Origin: Darksidea phi
Taxonomy: Eukaryota; Ascomycota; Dothideomycetes; Pleosporales; Lentitheciaceae
Direction: 5' to 3'
NCBI GenBank assembly: GCA_030770425.1
Contig: JASJFT010000127.1
Span: 62,001 to 126,000 of the forward strand
Length of the DNA: 64,000 bases
The position numbers and the translations under genes were made by a program. Numbering within the stretch: position 1 is the first letter of the stretch; each line of letters starts with the position of its first letter. This document shows positions 1 through 14,272 of this stretch, piece by piece. The notes below the pieces were generated by a model. The model saw only the letters and a list, made by a program, of their open reading frames with translations. It was not told the DNA's origin and searched no databases.

Positions 1-1461
1 GCAATAGGCCCAGGCGGCGGTAAGAGCAGACCCTTTAGGACCTTCCGCATCCCAGAGTGCTTCCAGACTTGAGATAGGAACACCGTACCAATCTCTTCCA
101 GTGAGAAGGGTCCAGGCTACCTTCTGCCAGGAACATCGCTCACCATTAGGCGAGAGTGGAAGATTTTCAAGCCATGAGCACACAGTTTTGCGATACCATG
201 CATCATAGTTGCCTCTACTGTGGAGTATTTCAGTCGAGTGAGTGATGACATCGTACTGGAAGCCGAAAGAGAAGAGATAAAAATCAACGATCCAAGGGCG
301 ACGGACGGATCCCATCCCTTTCGCCCAAGAACCTCCCGATGCACTGTACCTTGCCTCTGGCCGATGTGGTACCAAATCAAGAGTGTAGCTGATATGCCAT
401 TGAGGGATCCATGATGGAAAGTCTTCGCATATACAGCCTTCGTGGTCCACGGCGGAGAGCAGGTCGAACGGCATGGAAGAAGTTTCGAAAATCTTTAATG
501 CCACCTGGCGATACACTTCATTTCGGAGCAATGTATAGTCCGGATCGATAAAGAGGACTCCGGTGTTCGGATCGGTATCTGAGTTGGGCAGTCCTAGGAT
601 CGCAAAGATCTTGTCCCGTTCGTCGGTAGCTTGAAATTGGCCTGTAAGTCTAAGCAAGTCGAAGAAAGTGATCGGCTGAAATTCTGAGTGTTGAATACGA
701 TACATTATGTACGAGTTGTTTATGCCTGCCGTCTGATCGTCGTATAATTTTAGGAAGGCAGCCTCGGTGTTCCTGATGAAGTAAGTTGCACGACCGGCGA
801 TCCTCCAAGGTATGCGTTTCCTTCCCCACATCAAATCGGCGGACGAAGCTGAAGCAACTTCTTGAATAACCCAGATACGTTGGAAGTATTCCAGTTGGTA
901 GAATTTTCGAAGTGCTTCCCAGTCGGTTTGTGGGTATGAGAGATCGTCAGGCCTGCCCTGCGTGTTACGCTGTTTGAACACCCAACCATGTCGATGTATA
1001 TTCCGTAGTGTCGAGAAGGCATTCTCTGCGTACTCGCTGTGCAGGTATCCGAGCCACACCAGTACGTTTGCGGCGTTTTGGTAAATCAGCCTCATCAACT
1101 TGACTTGCTTTCCACGTTCCACCACATCAGATTGATTGATGCAAATAGCGTCCACCCATACTGCCCTAGTGCGATGTCTAAATCTAATACGTTGAAGGCC
1201 GTCCTTAAGATTCTGCGTGACCGAGATCAGTCTGCCGTTGCACACGATTTCTGCGGGCGTTTCCTTGCTACCCCAGACGTACGATAAGGCCTCATACGTA
1301 TGACATCCTTGGCTCAGGTCGATAGGTTTCATGTCGCAGACTACATCGTCTTCTTCCTCTCCCGGTAGAATTTGAAGAATTCGACAACTCATGGCGTTGG
1401 GCAATGGCTGATAGAGATTTGAAGAAGTTCTTTCAGACTGATGTTTCCTTACGATTGGCAT
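1..1461 (-). CDS. Heterokaryon-incompatibility (HET) domain protein, 3' end beyond window
   Basis: One frame is open from the ATG at 1461 down to base 1 (487 codons, no stop), so the C-terminus lies outside the window. The HET core is seen directly: YEALSYVWG at residues about 56-64, WVDAICINQ at about 102-110, RIWVIQEVA near 194-202 and DERDKIFAILGLP near 280-292. These are the conserved blocks of Pfam HET (PF06985). HET proteins trigger cell death when incompatible hyphae fuse, and many fungal genomes carry dozens of HET-domain genes with unknown partners, so the specific role here cannot be inferred. No intron is needed. The start is the first ATG after an in-frame TGA near 1520 that leads directly into the typical pre-HET segment YQPLPNAMSCRILQILPG. 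The family assignment is firm. Confidence 0.92.
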   Translation of the reverse strand, partial: MPIVRKHQSERTSSNLYQPLPNAMSCRILQILPGEEEDDVVCDMKPIDLSQGCHTYEALSYVWGSKETPAEIVCNGRLISVTQNLKDGLQRIRFRHRTRAVWVDAICINQSDVVERGKQVKLMRLIYQNAANVLVWLGYLHSEYAENAFSTLRNIHRHGWVFKQRNTQGRPDDLSYPQTDWEALRKFYQLEYFQRIWVIQEVASASSADLMWGRKRIPWRIAGRATYFIRNTEAAFLKLYDDQTAGINNSYIMYRIQHSEFQPITFFDLLRLTGQFQATDERDKIFAILGLPNSDTDPNTGVLFIDPDYTLLRNEVYRQVALKIFETSSMPFDLLSAVDHEGCICEDFPSWIPQWHISYTLDLVPHRPEARYSASGGSWAKGMGSVRRPWIVDFYLFSFGFQYDVITHSTEILHSRGNYDAWYRKTVCSWLENLPLSPNGERCSWQKVAWTLLTGRDWYGVPISSLEALWDAEGPKGSALTAAWAYC

Positions 1462-2569
1462 AGGCAATTCTGCGAATTTAGGTATTAGTTCAAGCGACGG
1501 CACATGATGGAGCAGCGCTCACCTCTTTCTGCTGATGGTGGTAAGCCGCGCTCGAGTAGGAGAGGATCGTCCAATTCCTGACCTTAATTTCTCTCGCTAA
1601 ATTAGTATCTATATGTCTGGATGTCAAAGGCGGGATAATGGCCTAAAGTGAGGGTGACTGATACGAGCACTCTTGTCATGGAATGCGGGACAATTGCCTT
1701 AAACAATCCCCACTAACATGTACGCATGTCTTCCTGTTAATAGGATTCAGAGAAATAGTCTTAGATCTACTAACCACGCAAGCCCAGGAAACCCAATAAA
1801 TTCCAAAAGAAGCTTTGCGCCTGCCTGTCGCCTTCATGCTCCTGAGGAGTGTTATACTGTTGGGGCTCTTCACGGACCAGATCATCATTATACTCCTGAA
1901 CCCCGTTCAAGTGGTCAGCGATTATGGGTACTTCTTGCGGTCGCGAGTGTGCATCGGCTAGCCGCTCTTGAGGTAGTGTCTCTGCGTCTCGGACGCGTCG
2001 CGACCGTGAGTTTCTGGCGGCGTGCAGTTTTTGGGCCATGGCAGCCACACCAGCCCACTCTTGAACTAGTAAATGTCCGCGGGTTGAGTTGGCGGCGTGC
2101 AGGTCCTGGGCCATGACAACGCCAGCACCTTGAACGACGCTACGGTGGTCGTGAACATGGTGCGGACCGGGAGGCATGGCAACTATTCCTGGGCCCCAGC
2201 AGTGAGCTTCCATTTCTTGTGAGGTAATAATCCGGTATTCTCACCACAATATATTTGTTGCGTTAAAGTTAAAGCTGAGTCTTCATTAGGATTGTAACTA
2301 TCAACAAGCTCGGCACGAACTGGCTATCCCGAACGATAATGCTGAGGATCTGCAGATATAGGCTCCCTAAGATGCTATGCAGCTAGGGAACAGCGCCCTA
2401 TATCAATGGTATTAGCACGCTGGATGATGAATTTACTATATCCGGGGCTCGTCAGCTGGTAGAAAGAAAACGGGGCGGGCGGAATATAAGTCCGAGGTCT
2501 TGGCATTCCGGCGGGCTATCTTGCGCTTCCTGTACATACCACTTGCGCAGTTCAGCGCTACTCTTTATC
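1462..2569. other. Intergenic, HET to Clr5 gene
   Basis: This is the 5' side of both flanking genes. The only sizeable reading frame on the minus strand (1770-2213, 147 codons) has no recognisable domain. It overlaps a plus-strand frame of similar size (1718-2116) and is enriched in an imperfect DNA repeat around 2017-2041 and 2089-2114. I see no gene that I can support. Confidence 0.5.
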
Positions 2570-4694
2570 ATGGTGTACAATTGGGATGGTAAGGAAGCCG
2601 AGTGCTACCGCTTGTATGTGCAAGAGAAGAGAAGTCTGGATGAGGTGATTGAGTACTGGGAGCAGCGGGGCTTCACGCCGAGGTATGTGCTTGCATGAAT
2701 GGACGAACAGGCCGCCGTACAGTTTCGGACAATGCTGATGTCCATTATGCAGCAAACGCGCTTTCCAGACCCAATTCAAGGTACGAACGAAACCCATCTT
2801 TTCACTCTCATACTTCGATCCCGCTGACAACCTCATCTAGCGATGGAACTTCCCCGGCAAGCAGAACCCCGCGCACAAGAACCCCGCCCTCACGGCCCGC
2901 GTCAAGGAACTATGGGAGAAGAACTACACGCAGAAGGACATGCTCTATGCGCTCCAGGTTGAAGGCTTCCAGATCAACGACCGCGAACTCATGAGAGTGC
3001 GATTACGGTTCAAATGGTTCTTGAGAGAGAGCAGGAGCAAAGGGCCCAACAAGAGAAAGGCTAAGAAGCAGAAGGCGGCGGTTGGAAATACCCTGATAGA
3101 CCAGCTAGCAAATGCCATACTACAGGAAGAAGAGTCAAGCGAGGACGAGTCTGAAGGAGAGGAGAATGTGCAAAATGAAGCTGTGCCTGAAGATCCGCCA
3201 GCCCAGGTGCCTGAGCCTCCTTCACAATCGTTAGATAGCGAAGAGGCTCTGCGGAGACAGCTACGGCAGCAGCAGCTCCAAGTTGAAAGCGACGAAAAAT
3301 GGCGGACACGGAAACGGCGGCGTCGAACAAGAGGCTGGGCTGGTCTACCCGCGGACGCTCCTGGCGAGCCGCCCCGATTTCCCTCCGAAACCACCATCGA
3401 CGAAAGCAAATCTTACCTCAACCTGGACAACAAGCTATACAAGCAGATGAGAGACGAGTTCCAGGCCATCTGCGAAGAACAAGGCGTGATCAAGAAGACG
3501 ATCGCCGGGCCAGAGAAATGGAACCAGCTCCTCCAACGGCTTGTCCGCGAAAACGCACATCTAGCGAATGTTTTCCAACAGGAGACAGAGACGCTGCAGC
3601 AGAGTGATGCTACGTGGAGACCCAAAAACTACAAGGCTTTGTCGCTGGATGTCATCTGCCAGGATGTGACGAAGCGTATACGGACTATGGATACTCGAAT
3701 GGGCATGCCTGAAGCAAAGAATGTGCTCGGTCTCAACCCCGAGCAGACGCGTCAGCTCAGGGACGCTTTCTTGACCATTTTGAGGTCCGACCATATCACC
3801 AACAAGCTTGAGATAGGCGATGACCGCTGGAACGAGCTCAAGCAACGATGGATCAGCGAGTCCGATTTGTTGAGTCGCCTCATGGTACCTGCGGTTGGGC
3901 ATACGGGCGGTGAGGCAAACTCCAACCACGCACAGAGACTGCGCGCCATCGAGGTGTTGGCAAGGGACGTCATGAAGCGGCTCCGATCCGAGATTGTTCA
4001 GAAAACTGCTTCTAGAATAAAGCAGTCCCACCAAGGTCCCGGACCTGGACCTGCTCCACCATCCGTGATTCTACAGGCGTCTAACCCCCACACCAAGACC
4101 AAAGACCGGCACGCCGCCACCAACAGCAGTCCGCTCTTCCATAGTGCCAACACCCTCCCAGCAATACCTGCAGGTACGGACTTCCAGATTGATCCTTCGC
4201 TACTCCTCGCCGCAAGTGATGCCGCATTCGCCCCTCCTCACGAACTTGCGCAAGCCCCGCATCAAGACCAACCACGCATCCATCGCCCGCTCAACACTAT
4301 CGACACACACCGAATTGATCCCGGCCGGTACGACCTACCTGCGGAAATACAGGGTCCGCCCTTCATACATGAGAATCCCACTCCGCTGCCCATCTACTTC
4401 CGCCTGCATCCGCACTCTACCACGCCGCTCCCCAACAAGACCGTCTGGCTAGGTGTCCTACAATCCAGTACGGTTGCTGAAGTCAAAGCCTTGGCTATAC
4501 GCGAGCATCCGGGCACAGTTGTGCTTAGGCTAGAGGGTTTGGTAGTGCACACGGCTGACGGGGTGGAGAGAGAGGTGCCGGTTGCGATTGACGATGATGG
4601 TGAGTTGGGCGCTTTCCTGGGGCATGTTGGGGGTGGTAAGGCGACTTTCGTGGCGATGCTGGCTATGAATAATGATGCTGGAGATTACACGTAG
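2570..4694 (+). CDS. Clr5-domain protein with internal duplication
   Basis: Exons 2570-2682, 2753-2780 and 2841-4694 join in frame to a 664-residue protein. Residues 1-52 form a Clr5 domain (PF14420): an N-terminal YNWDGKEAECYRLY helix, then LDEVIEYWEQRGFTPR and KRAFQTQFKRW. Clr5 was named for a fission-yeast silencing factor and is common in Pezizomycotina, where most members are uncharacterised. A Lys/Glu-rich linker with a basic cluster (KRKAKKQKA, near residue 120) follows. Two related units of about 90 residues come next, about 239-331 and 345-433; both carry a (M/L)RD.F......(I/T) helix, a G(P/D)..WN.L..R(L/W) segment and a D(V/-)(T/M)KR(I/L)R end. The C-terminal 150 residues are Pro-rich and end in a compact segment. 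The last 584 codons are in one exon. A nuclear regulatory role is inferred only from the domain. Confidence 0.85.
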
Positions 4695-5186
4695 GATACA
4701 TTCAAGGCCGATGCTCTAACATCCAGATATCTCGCATCATCCTGAATCGTTCCACGGCCTCCTTGTCCAAGAAGAAACAAACGCGTATAGCTATGGCTAA
4801 TTAACAAGCATCCACATGAAGTTTACTCAAAACTTACGAGACGTTCTTCGAGGCACCCCTTCACGATAATCTACAAACCGTTGATGAGTACTGAAAAGTT
4901 GGGTTTCACGTGCCCTCGGCACCAAATATCCCGAAACCGCAGACTACTCCAGCAGCCAAGCCGTTGAGCTACGCATCTGCCTCTCCCGAACCGCACTTGC
5001 ACACAACACCATATGTACATGATGGCGTCTTCATTCTTTTCCAACTCTTCAGGCAAACACGCACGTGTGTCTCTCATGCGATCAATACCTCCCTGTCGAC
5101 CGCCTTAAACTCCCCGCGACCCCGCAACCCTGCTTTCCACCCATCCCGCCTATCAAACCTCCTTACCTTCCTCTGTACGATCACGC
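4695..5186. other. Intergenic, promoter side of the rhamnose-type SDR
   Basis: This holds the 3' flank of the Clr5 gene and the 5' flank of the SDR at 5187. It is C-rich close to the SDR start (5090-5180), as in many fungal leaders. I see no gene or RNA. Confidence 0.5.
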
Positions 5187-6090
5187 ATGATGGCGACACC
5201 GCAGCTCCTCCAGGGGAAAACCATGGCGATTACAGGCGGCGTGACAGGTATTGGACGCGCCATCGCCCTAGGCTATATATCGCACGGCGCAAACGTTGTG
5301 GTGAACCACCTCGGCGACGCGAAATCCAGCGAGGAGTTTCAGAGTATGCTTGAGGAGATTAGGCAAACACTCGGCAGCGGAGAAGAAGCGGAGAAACGAC
5401 TGGTAGAAGTACCTGGCGATGTAGGTGAGCCCGAGACAGGGAAGAAAGTCGTGGAAGAAGTGGTGAAGCGGTGGGGCAGGTTAGATGTGTTTATTAGCAA
5501 TGCAGGTATTTGTGAGTTCAGGGAGTTTCTAGAGTACGTGTCTCCCCTGGATACATACCCATCGCACCTACACACCCCTCCCTTTCAAGGCAAGAGCGGT
5601 AAAGCTAACAAGTTCCACCCCCCACAGAATCACACCAGACCTGTGGACCAAAACCCTCACCACAAACCTCACCGGCGCCTTCCACACCATCCAAGCAGCC
5701 GCCACCCAACAATCCACCCAGTCACCCCCGGGCGGCTCCATAATCGGAATCTCATCCATCTCCGCGCTAGTAGGGGGCGCGCAACAAGCGCACTACACGC
5801 CGACGAAAGCGGGGGTGTTGTCCCTGATGCAGTCTTGCGCGTGCGCGCTGGGCAAATACAATATCCGGTGCAATGCGTTGTTGCCCGGGACCATTAAGAC
5901 GCAGCTCAATGAGAAGGATCTGGAGGACGAGGGCAAGAGGAGGTATATGGAGGGTAGGATTCCGTTGGGGAGGACGGGTGTGGTGGGCGATTTGGTAGGG
6001 CCGGCGGTGTTTTTGGGGAGTGAGTTGAGTGGGTATGTTACAGGGGCGCAGTTGTTGGTTGATGGGGGGTTGTTTGTCAATTTGCAGTGA
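5187..6090 (+). CDS. Short-chain dehydrogenase, probable L-rhamnose 1-dehydrogenase
   Basis: Exons 5187-5533 and 5628-6090 encode 269 residues (intron 94 nt, GTACGT..CACAG). It is a classical SDR: the nucleotide-binding TGGVTGIG lies at residues 16-23, NAG near 107, and the catalytic Ser159, Tyr172 and Lys176 in HYTPTK. The C-terminus GAQLLVDGGLFVNLQ, LLPGTIKTQLNEKDL, YMEGRIPLGR and the NHLGD motif after the second strand are features I associate with the fungal L-rhamnose 1-dehydrogenase group (LRA1/RHA1), which oxidises L-rhamnose to L-rhamnono-lactone with NAD(P)+. That is the first step of the non-phosphorylative pathway. A lactonase-like gene lies 15 kb downstream. Start: two adjacent ATGs, 5187 and 5190. 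Alternatives are another sugar or polyol dehydrogenase of the glucose-dehydrogenase-like SDR group. Confidence 0.72.
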
Positions 6091-6395
6091 GGAGGGGCAG
6101 GAATCGGGGTGATGTTGGGTGAAGGTGGCAGTGTAGCGATTATATAGGCGGGGAATGGGATACTTGCCTCGAGTGTATTTGCCGTAGAGACGTCGATAGA
6201 ATGTTCATTTTGCGAAAGGACTTATACGTCTTAGCATCCTATGAGTAAGTTTGCCGTGCGGTTTACCAGCGTCTAGGGCGACCACGCAACCTCATGCACT
6301 CTCCATGCCTCTCCTCCACATTAATACCCAAAATCATCCCACCAGTATTACATAAGACCCTGTACATCGTCCACCAAGCCCACCAGCCTCCCAAC
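6091..6395. other. Convergent 3' ends of the SDR and GLR1
   Basis: This is a short tail-to-tail spacer holding both 3' UTRs. Nothing else is seen. Confidence 0.5.
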
Positions 6396-8698
<2,303 letters not shown>

Positions 8699-10210
8699 TT
8701 AATCAACCGTTAAACGACCCCGCACATAGTCGACTGCTGCTGTCGTCTATGGTCCAATCGAGTCCAAGCGATAACGGCATTGGCAAGCCACCCAGTATAC
8801 ACTGCGTTGCTGTTCCTTCCAAATCCCGTGCTCGCATACCAAGGGTAATAAGGAGGACTTGAAAACTTTTAATAAAGAAATCCGCGATCATTTCGAGATG
8901 TGTACGCTGCCTGCCGCGCAAAGCGCTGCTTGCTGCCGTCGCACTCGACATCGTAAAATCACAGCACAATCCCATGGTCAAGAATCGAAGCGATGCTGTG
9001 CATCCCACATCGGTCGTGACGCCTAAGTACAGACGACCCCGCGGTCGCTGACGTGCTGGGCGGACATTTCTTGACGCGTGGGCTTGCTCCGGGTGTGTGG
9101 AATGGTGTATTGGGGGCGCACCACTACGGAAGCGGATTTGTCCTCGTATTAGTCTTTGGTGAATCTATTGGTGATCGTAGAAGCTCGACGAGCCCTCGAC
9201 AGCTTGTGCTCCGCAAAATCTCATCCTACTCGCAGATGATCAAAGAAGATCCCTGAACGATGGCTTTTTGGGTAACACGCTTGCTACGACATGCGCAGGC
9301 TGCAGAATCTGCAAACAAAATCAATAAACTTGCATGCATAAAACAGGTGGCCTACTAAGATGTCAGTTACGGTGCCCAATGCCGCCGGAACGACTTACTG
9401 CTTGTGACTAGAATGACGCATACTCGGTTTACCGGGGATACGTTCGCCGGCGCCAGCAGGGACAGTGGAGTGGGCTTGCAGAGAGTGACGTCAAGAAGCG
9501 TAGCCATGACCCTAGTAGCTTGAGTAATACCGACAAGTATGTACAGCTACTGCTCTCCTCGTTTCCCGGCCTACGCTGGCTTCAGTCCCGTTAGTCAGGT
9601 GATATAGGCAAGTCAGCATCACGTGCCTGTATCTTAAGTGACCGGCCAGTCACTCGGTTCTCACCTCGCCCCGGCCCAGCAGGGTCAAAGCCTCGTGGCA
9701 TAGGTGTGGCTCAGAAACTTATGCTGATCTAGAATGTTGCATCTTCATGGCCAACTATACTCCAAACGTAGGCGCCAGGGAGTCGAGCTGCCTGCGGCTA
9801 ATTGTCGAGAAGTCAGTTGGCTACGATGTCGTTTGCAAGTGATATGGTGACAAGAGCGTTGTGCAATGTGATGCACGTAATCAGGATCGTCCTTTGGCAT
9901 CGATGCAAGACTTAGCGCGTACCTAAACTGGCGTCTACAAATTACGATGCAGCGTTCCATCCTTCGAATGCATGCAGGTGATGGTTTAGTGTTTCCCCGC
10001 TAAACTCCCCAACGCCTTGCGATGGTCCAGTTCATCACAGTAAGCCTGCACTGGCGGAGTGGGATCTGTCGATGGTGTAGATAGGTACGCCGTAGAGCAG
10101 CGACAACGCCCTAGACTGACTTCAGGCAGTCTACAGAAGGCAGACAGCGGAAATCGATGGGTCTAGCCCCTTTCCGCGAGGAGAACGGTAAATGAAACCG
10201 AACTGCCTCA

Positions 10211-10238
10211 TCGGTCAGCTTCTATCGGTCAGCTTCTA
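10211..10238. repeat. 14-bp tandem duplication
   Basis: The unit TCGGTCAGCTTCTA occurs twice without a spacer. It lies in the gene-poor block, and no function is apparent. Confidence 0.9.
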
Positions 10239-10739
10239 AGACCTGAGGCACAGCAGCCAACAGAAAGTGAACCGCAGGACATATTACCGCATGCGTTCCA
10301 ATGTCAGCCGTCCGTGTATGCAGCTCGCGCAAGATGGCTTTTGCGAAGCGTAAGGTAGCCAGGACGGGACTGGGTCTTACGGGATTTCGCAAAGTGCCCT
10401 CCTAGCCCGCACATGGATGCCATCGTCAAACCTGGGGAGCAGTCCCCGGGGGCATTTGCCGGGAGTAAACTCTGCTTCGAGCTCGTGGTCGGCAAGTGGC
10501 GGCTTGGAGTTACGTGGTTGTCGTCAGTGGCCCAGTAGCTTGGTGTAGGGAAGTGAATGTGGCCGGGGCGAAAGCAGGGGTCTTGGGTGGCCACGGGGCG
10601 TTGGACACTGGTAAACCCCTGATCGAGGGACGGGGCCACGAGGGGCCAGGTCCATTACGCGTGGCATTCGGAACCAGACGAACCCCCCGGCCCTCGTGAA
10701 GGCGAGGACGAGTGCGATGCCTTAGTCATACTGCTGCTT

Positions 10740-10759
10740 GGGGGGGGGGGGGGGGGGGG
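10740..10759. repeat. Poly-G tract (G20)
   Basis: Twenty consecutive G residues. It could be a genuine homopolymer or a sequencing artefact, since no-signal cycles read as G in two-colour chemistry. A second cluster of G/C runs sits beside the assembly gap at 17.2 kb. Confidence 0.9.
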
Positions 10760-13700
10760 TACGTTTCGGTTTTGGAGGAGTTAGGACGCTAAGGGCTGGC
10801 GTCCCTTCCTCTAGCAACCTCAACCTCACCTCAACCTCACCCGCCCCTTAACCTCAAGAGCTCACCGTCACCTCTCACCCCCCAACACGGCGCCGTCCGG
10901 CTGCTTCGTCACGACTGCGTCCCCATCTCCAGCTGCCCCGTCGGCTTGCTCTTGTCGCCTGGGCCTCCTGTCGGTCGATGGGGCGTCTATCCACGACGGT
11001 GGCGCCGGCGGTGACGAAGGACGCGTCTTTGCGCCTCGACGTGTCTTTCCACTGACACCAAAAGCGACGCACAGGTCTGGGAGGGCACGACATCACTGTG
11101 ATTATCCTCGATGCTGCGAGGGCGAATCGTCCCCCGCAAATCGTCGCCAGACACCGCAGCTCACTGAAGGCGTCGCAGAAGTCGATGCACATTGGCGTTA
11201 ACAGTCAGCATCAAGGACACAACCGAATACCCTCCACAATGCGGAGTACCACGCCGTCTCGAAGCACTCTCAAGCCGACCGCTTTCCGCGCGCCCCTAAT
11301 GGCACCCAATCGAAGACACCGCATGATCTTCGACTCCGCCCTCCTCGCCGTGAACGACCAGGTCTCTCACGGAGCAATTGGTGACAGCCGTCAACAATCT
11401 ACAATTGTGGGGACCTATCGGGTATTGGCAGACGTTTGCCGTGTTATTCATATGACCTTCACTGCGATTGTCGGACAGCGTGCGACCTTGTCGCCACGCT
11501 CTCAACCCCACCGAGCAGCTGGAGTTGTGTGCAACAACCGCTCGACTCTTTGGAACATCCCACAACCATTGTCACAGTGGGTGGCACTTGCTTCCAGAAG
11601 TGCATTCGGACACACGGGACGCATCCCTCTCCCTAGGCAGTGGCTGTTGCGATCGCAAAGTTGCTTCCTTCGGTTACTCATGAGACATCGTAGTTTGCTC
11701 GAGACGTGCGAGGGGAAGGGCGATCACCTACCTGAATGATTTGAAGGAACACATTCTTCCACGCAACCACTGAAGTCGGTGGTCCGGAGACGCAAATTCT
11801 AATTACCTGCTCTACTTCGCCTCTAAACCCTTTGGGCCCCTCTCCATCGGACTTATCTGCGATCAGGTTGCTGCTCAACTAACCGATGTACCAGCCCTGC
11901 GTCTTGCTCGTCATGACCTAGCCACTTCGTGCTATACTTTCTGAGATTACTAAGAGACTCTCAGCTCCTGAAACGTCACCAACAGAATGATTGACCGGCT
12001 AATCAGCATATTGTCGTTTATGATCCAACTGTAGTGGATTCCACACACTTCGCTAAAAAAAGAAAAGTCTTCAGCCAGCTCCTATACGAGCAGGGGGACT
12101 AACCGGGTAGAACGTCCCTGGCATTTATACTATATTGTAGCCACCTGTCATTTTTGTCAGAAGAACACTAGAGTCTCGCGAGCTGAGCCGGCGCAGCGAC
12201 GGCCTACTTACCTTTGGATCAATGCTAAAATCGCACTCCGGCTCTGTAAATGGACCGAGCATTTTGCGTATATGTTCATCTTAGCCCTAATCCTGTGCTC
12301 AAAGGTAGAGAAATAACAAACAGCAGCGGTACGCAGTGTCTTAATATGTGGCTGAATCGCGACTACAAGCTACCCACGGGACCTAAACTGGTTCGTACCA
12401 GGGGTGACTAATGCGCCGTACCGAAAGGAGCACGCTGCTAATATACAGCAGTTCTATGCGGCACAGCCGCGAATATCTGGCTCTTCTCCTTCTGGCTCCC
12501 GTTTCTCGCGTGGAAGCGGCTGTATCTCCGCGAATGCAAGACATTACGCCCATCCTTTGCTTCTTGGTCGATGACGCAACCTTTTTTGAACGACATGTCC
12601 GCCCAATGTCTTCCGGGACGCAAAACTCGTAACTAGCCAGTGCTAGGGCTCCACGACATTACAGACTTTCTCGGTAAATTTACAGCAGAACATCGTAAGG
12701 AAAATTTTTCCTGGCCGCAAATTTACAGTGTGCCGCCCGTGGCCCGAAAGAATCGAGGAAGAATTGACGCTGCAGAGCAGTGTGCTTGGACAAGCCACCT
12801 CGCTCGATCGCCCGCATGGTGGGATCTTTGCATATCCACAACATAATATCTGCACGGCATGCACGCGCAGGCCAACAGGCCTTGCAACAATGCTATTTGG
12901 CCGCGGGATACGTCCCGCGGACCGATGCTTGCGACCTGCAGGCGCAAGGTATACACCCCAGTGCAGCGTACATGAGCTTGAGTTAGTATTGCGGACGAAT
13001 GTGGACCTTGCTCTCTTCAGCCGACGCCAGGTACCTCGCCAGCCCTTACTGTTGGTCGCTGTTGGACCAGCGACATTGATTGTTGTCAATCTTGAGATAC
13101 GGCGGCAGCATCATGCTTTCGTCAAGCGGTTCGGAGGTAGACTTCCGCTGCATCTGGTATGTGTTGTCCGACAAGAGGTAGCAGACGGCCGACTACGGAC
13201 GCCCTTTCTAATGTCGCTACCATTCGCCTCGAGACGCCGTGTACATGGTCTTCACTCCCGCGCCCGCATTGAGGCGGTTCGACGGGACCGCTTGCCACGG
13301 TTGCGAGCGTTCGGCTACGACACGTCAACCGGGCGCTCGCGATCAGGGTGGAACAAGAGGTTTGGAAATTTCCCGTTGGCCAGCATTTCAAAATCAAATC
13401 AAATGGCGGAAGTCACTTGCTCGGTAGGAGGCTATTGTCTATTGGAGACATGCTCGTGATTAGCCGACGGCACGGCACTGCGTCTGATGATCGCGCCATG
13501 ACTTGAGCCCTGCCGCAAAGGAGTGCGCCTATCGGCCATTACGCCACGGGTCCCGCCTGGCGTCAGGGTGCTGGAGACGCTTGCAGCGGTTAGTACATCG
13601 CACTCTAGTAGCAGTACGCAATTGGGGCCTAGAGCTCTAACCTCAGATGTGGATTGGTGCGGCGTCGAAGCTCGATATATTGGTGTGCGGTCATCAGCCG

Positions 13701-14272
13701 CATCGTCGCGACGGGCATGCGCGCGGCATGCTCTTGCTGATCGCGAATGGCACGAATTGCACACTGCTGCAGGCATCTTGGTGATGGGGCCGGCTCCTGG
13801 AGCCGTCAACGGCAGTCTCGTGCACGCAACAACGCTAGGGTGAGCGCGGGGCGGCAGCAGCAGCAGCACAGGCTGGTCGACAACTTCGAGCTTGATGCAG
13901 ACGATCCCTGAGCGCCAGGATGGCCCGAATATGCGAGGAATTCAACGGCTGGCGGGATCCAAGCATGACGCTCGAGCTTTAGTGGATGCAGCTACTAGCC
14001 CCGAATCGGCGCCCACCCTGGTTGTCCTCTGAATTTCGCAACTACCTCATGCTCAGCCATGTTGACACTACCCCAAATGCTGCTAAGAGAAGTCTCCTGC
14101 AGCTTAACAGCGCCGGGACGCGAAGCATCGCCCGGGCCCGCAAACAGGTGGCTTAAATATTTAGTCGCTCGTTCTCCCACCGGGGAACCATCGGATTCCT
14201 CCCATCGATGTGCTCGTCTTCTTCGTTCGCATCTGCAGTTCCCCTTCCTTGTCACGTTCGTTAGTCGTTGCC

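Noticed and set aside
10800..10870. AACCTC-type repeats resembling telomere sequence
   Set aside because: Not TTAGGG/CCCTAA; the units are irregular and too few, and there is no sign of a chromosome end.
11098..11739. 213-codon plus-strand frame
   Set aside because: No domain, no neighbours in the same frame after splicing, and composition like non-coding sequence.
12643..13459. Overlapping frames of 243 (+) and 148 (-) codons
   Set aside because: No recognisable motif, opposite strands overlap fully, and no splice-extended family is visible.
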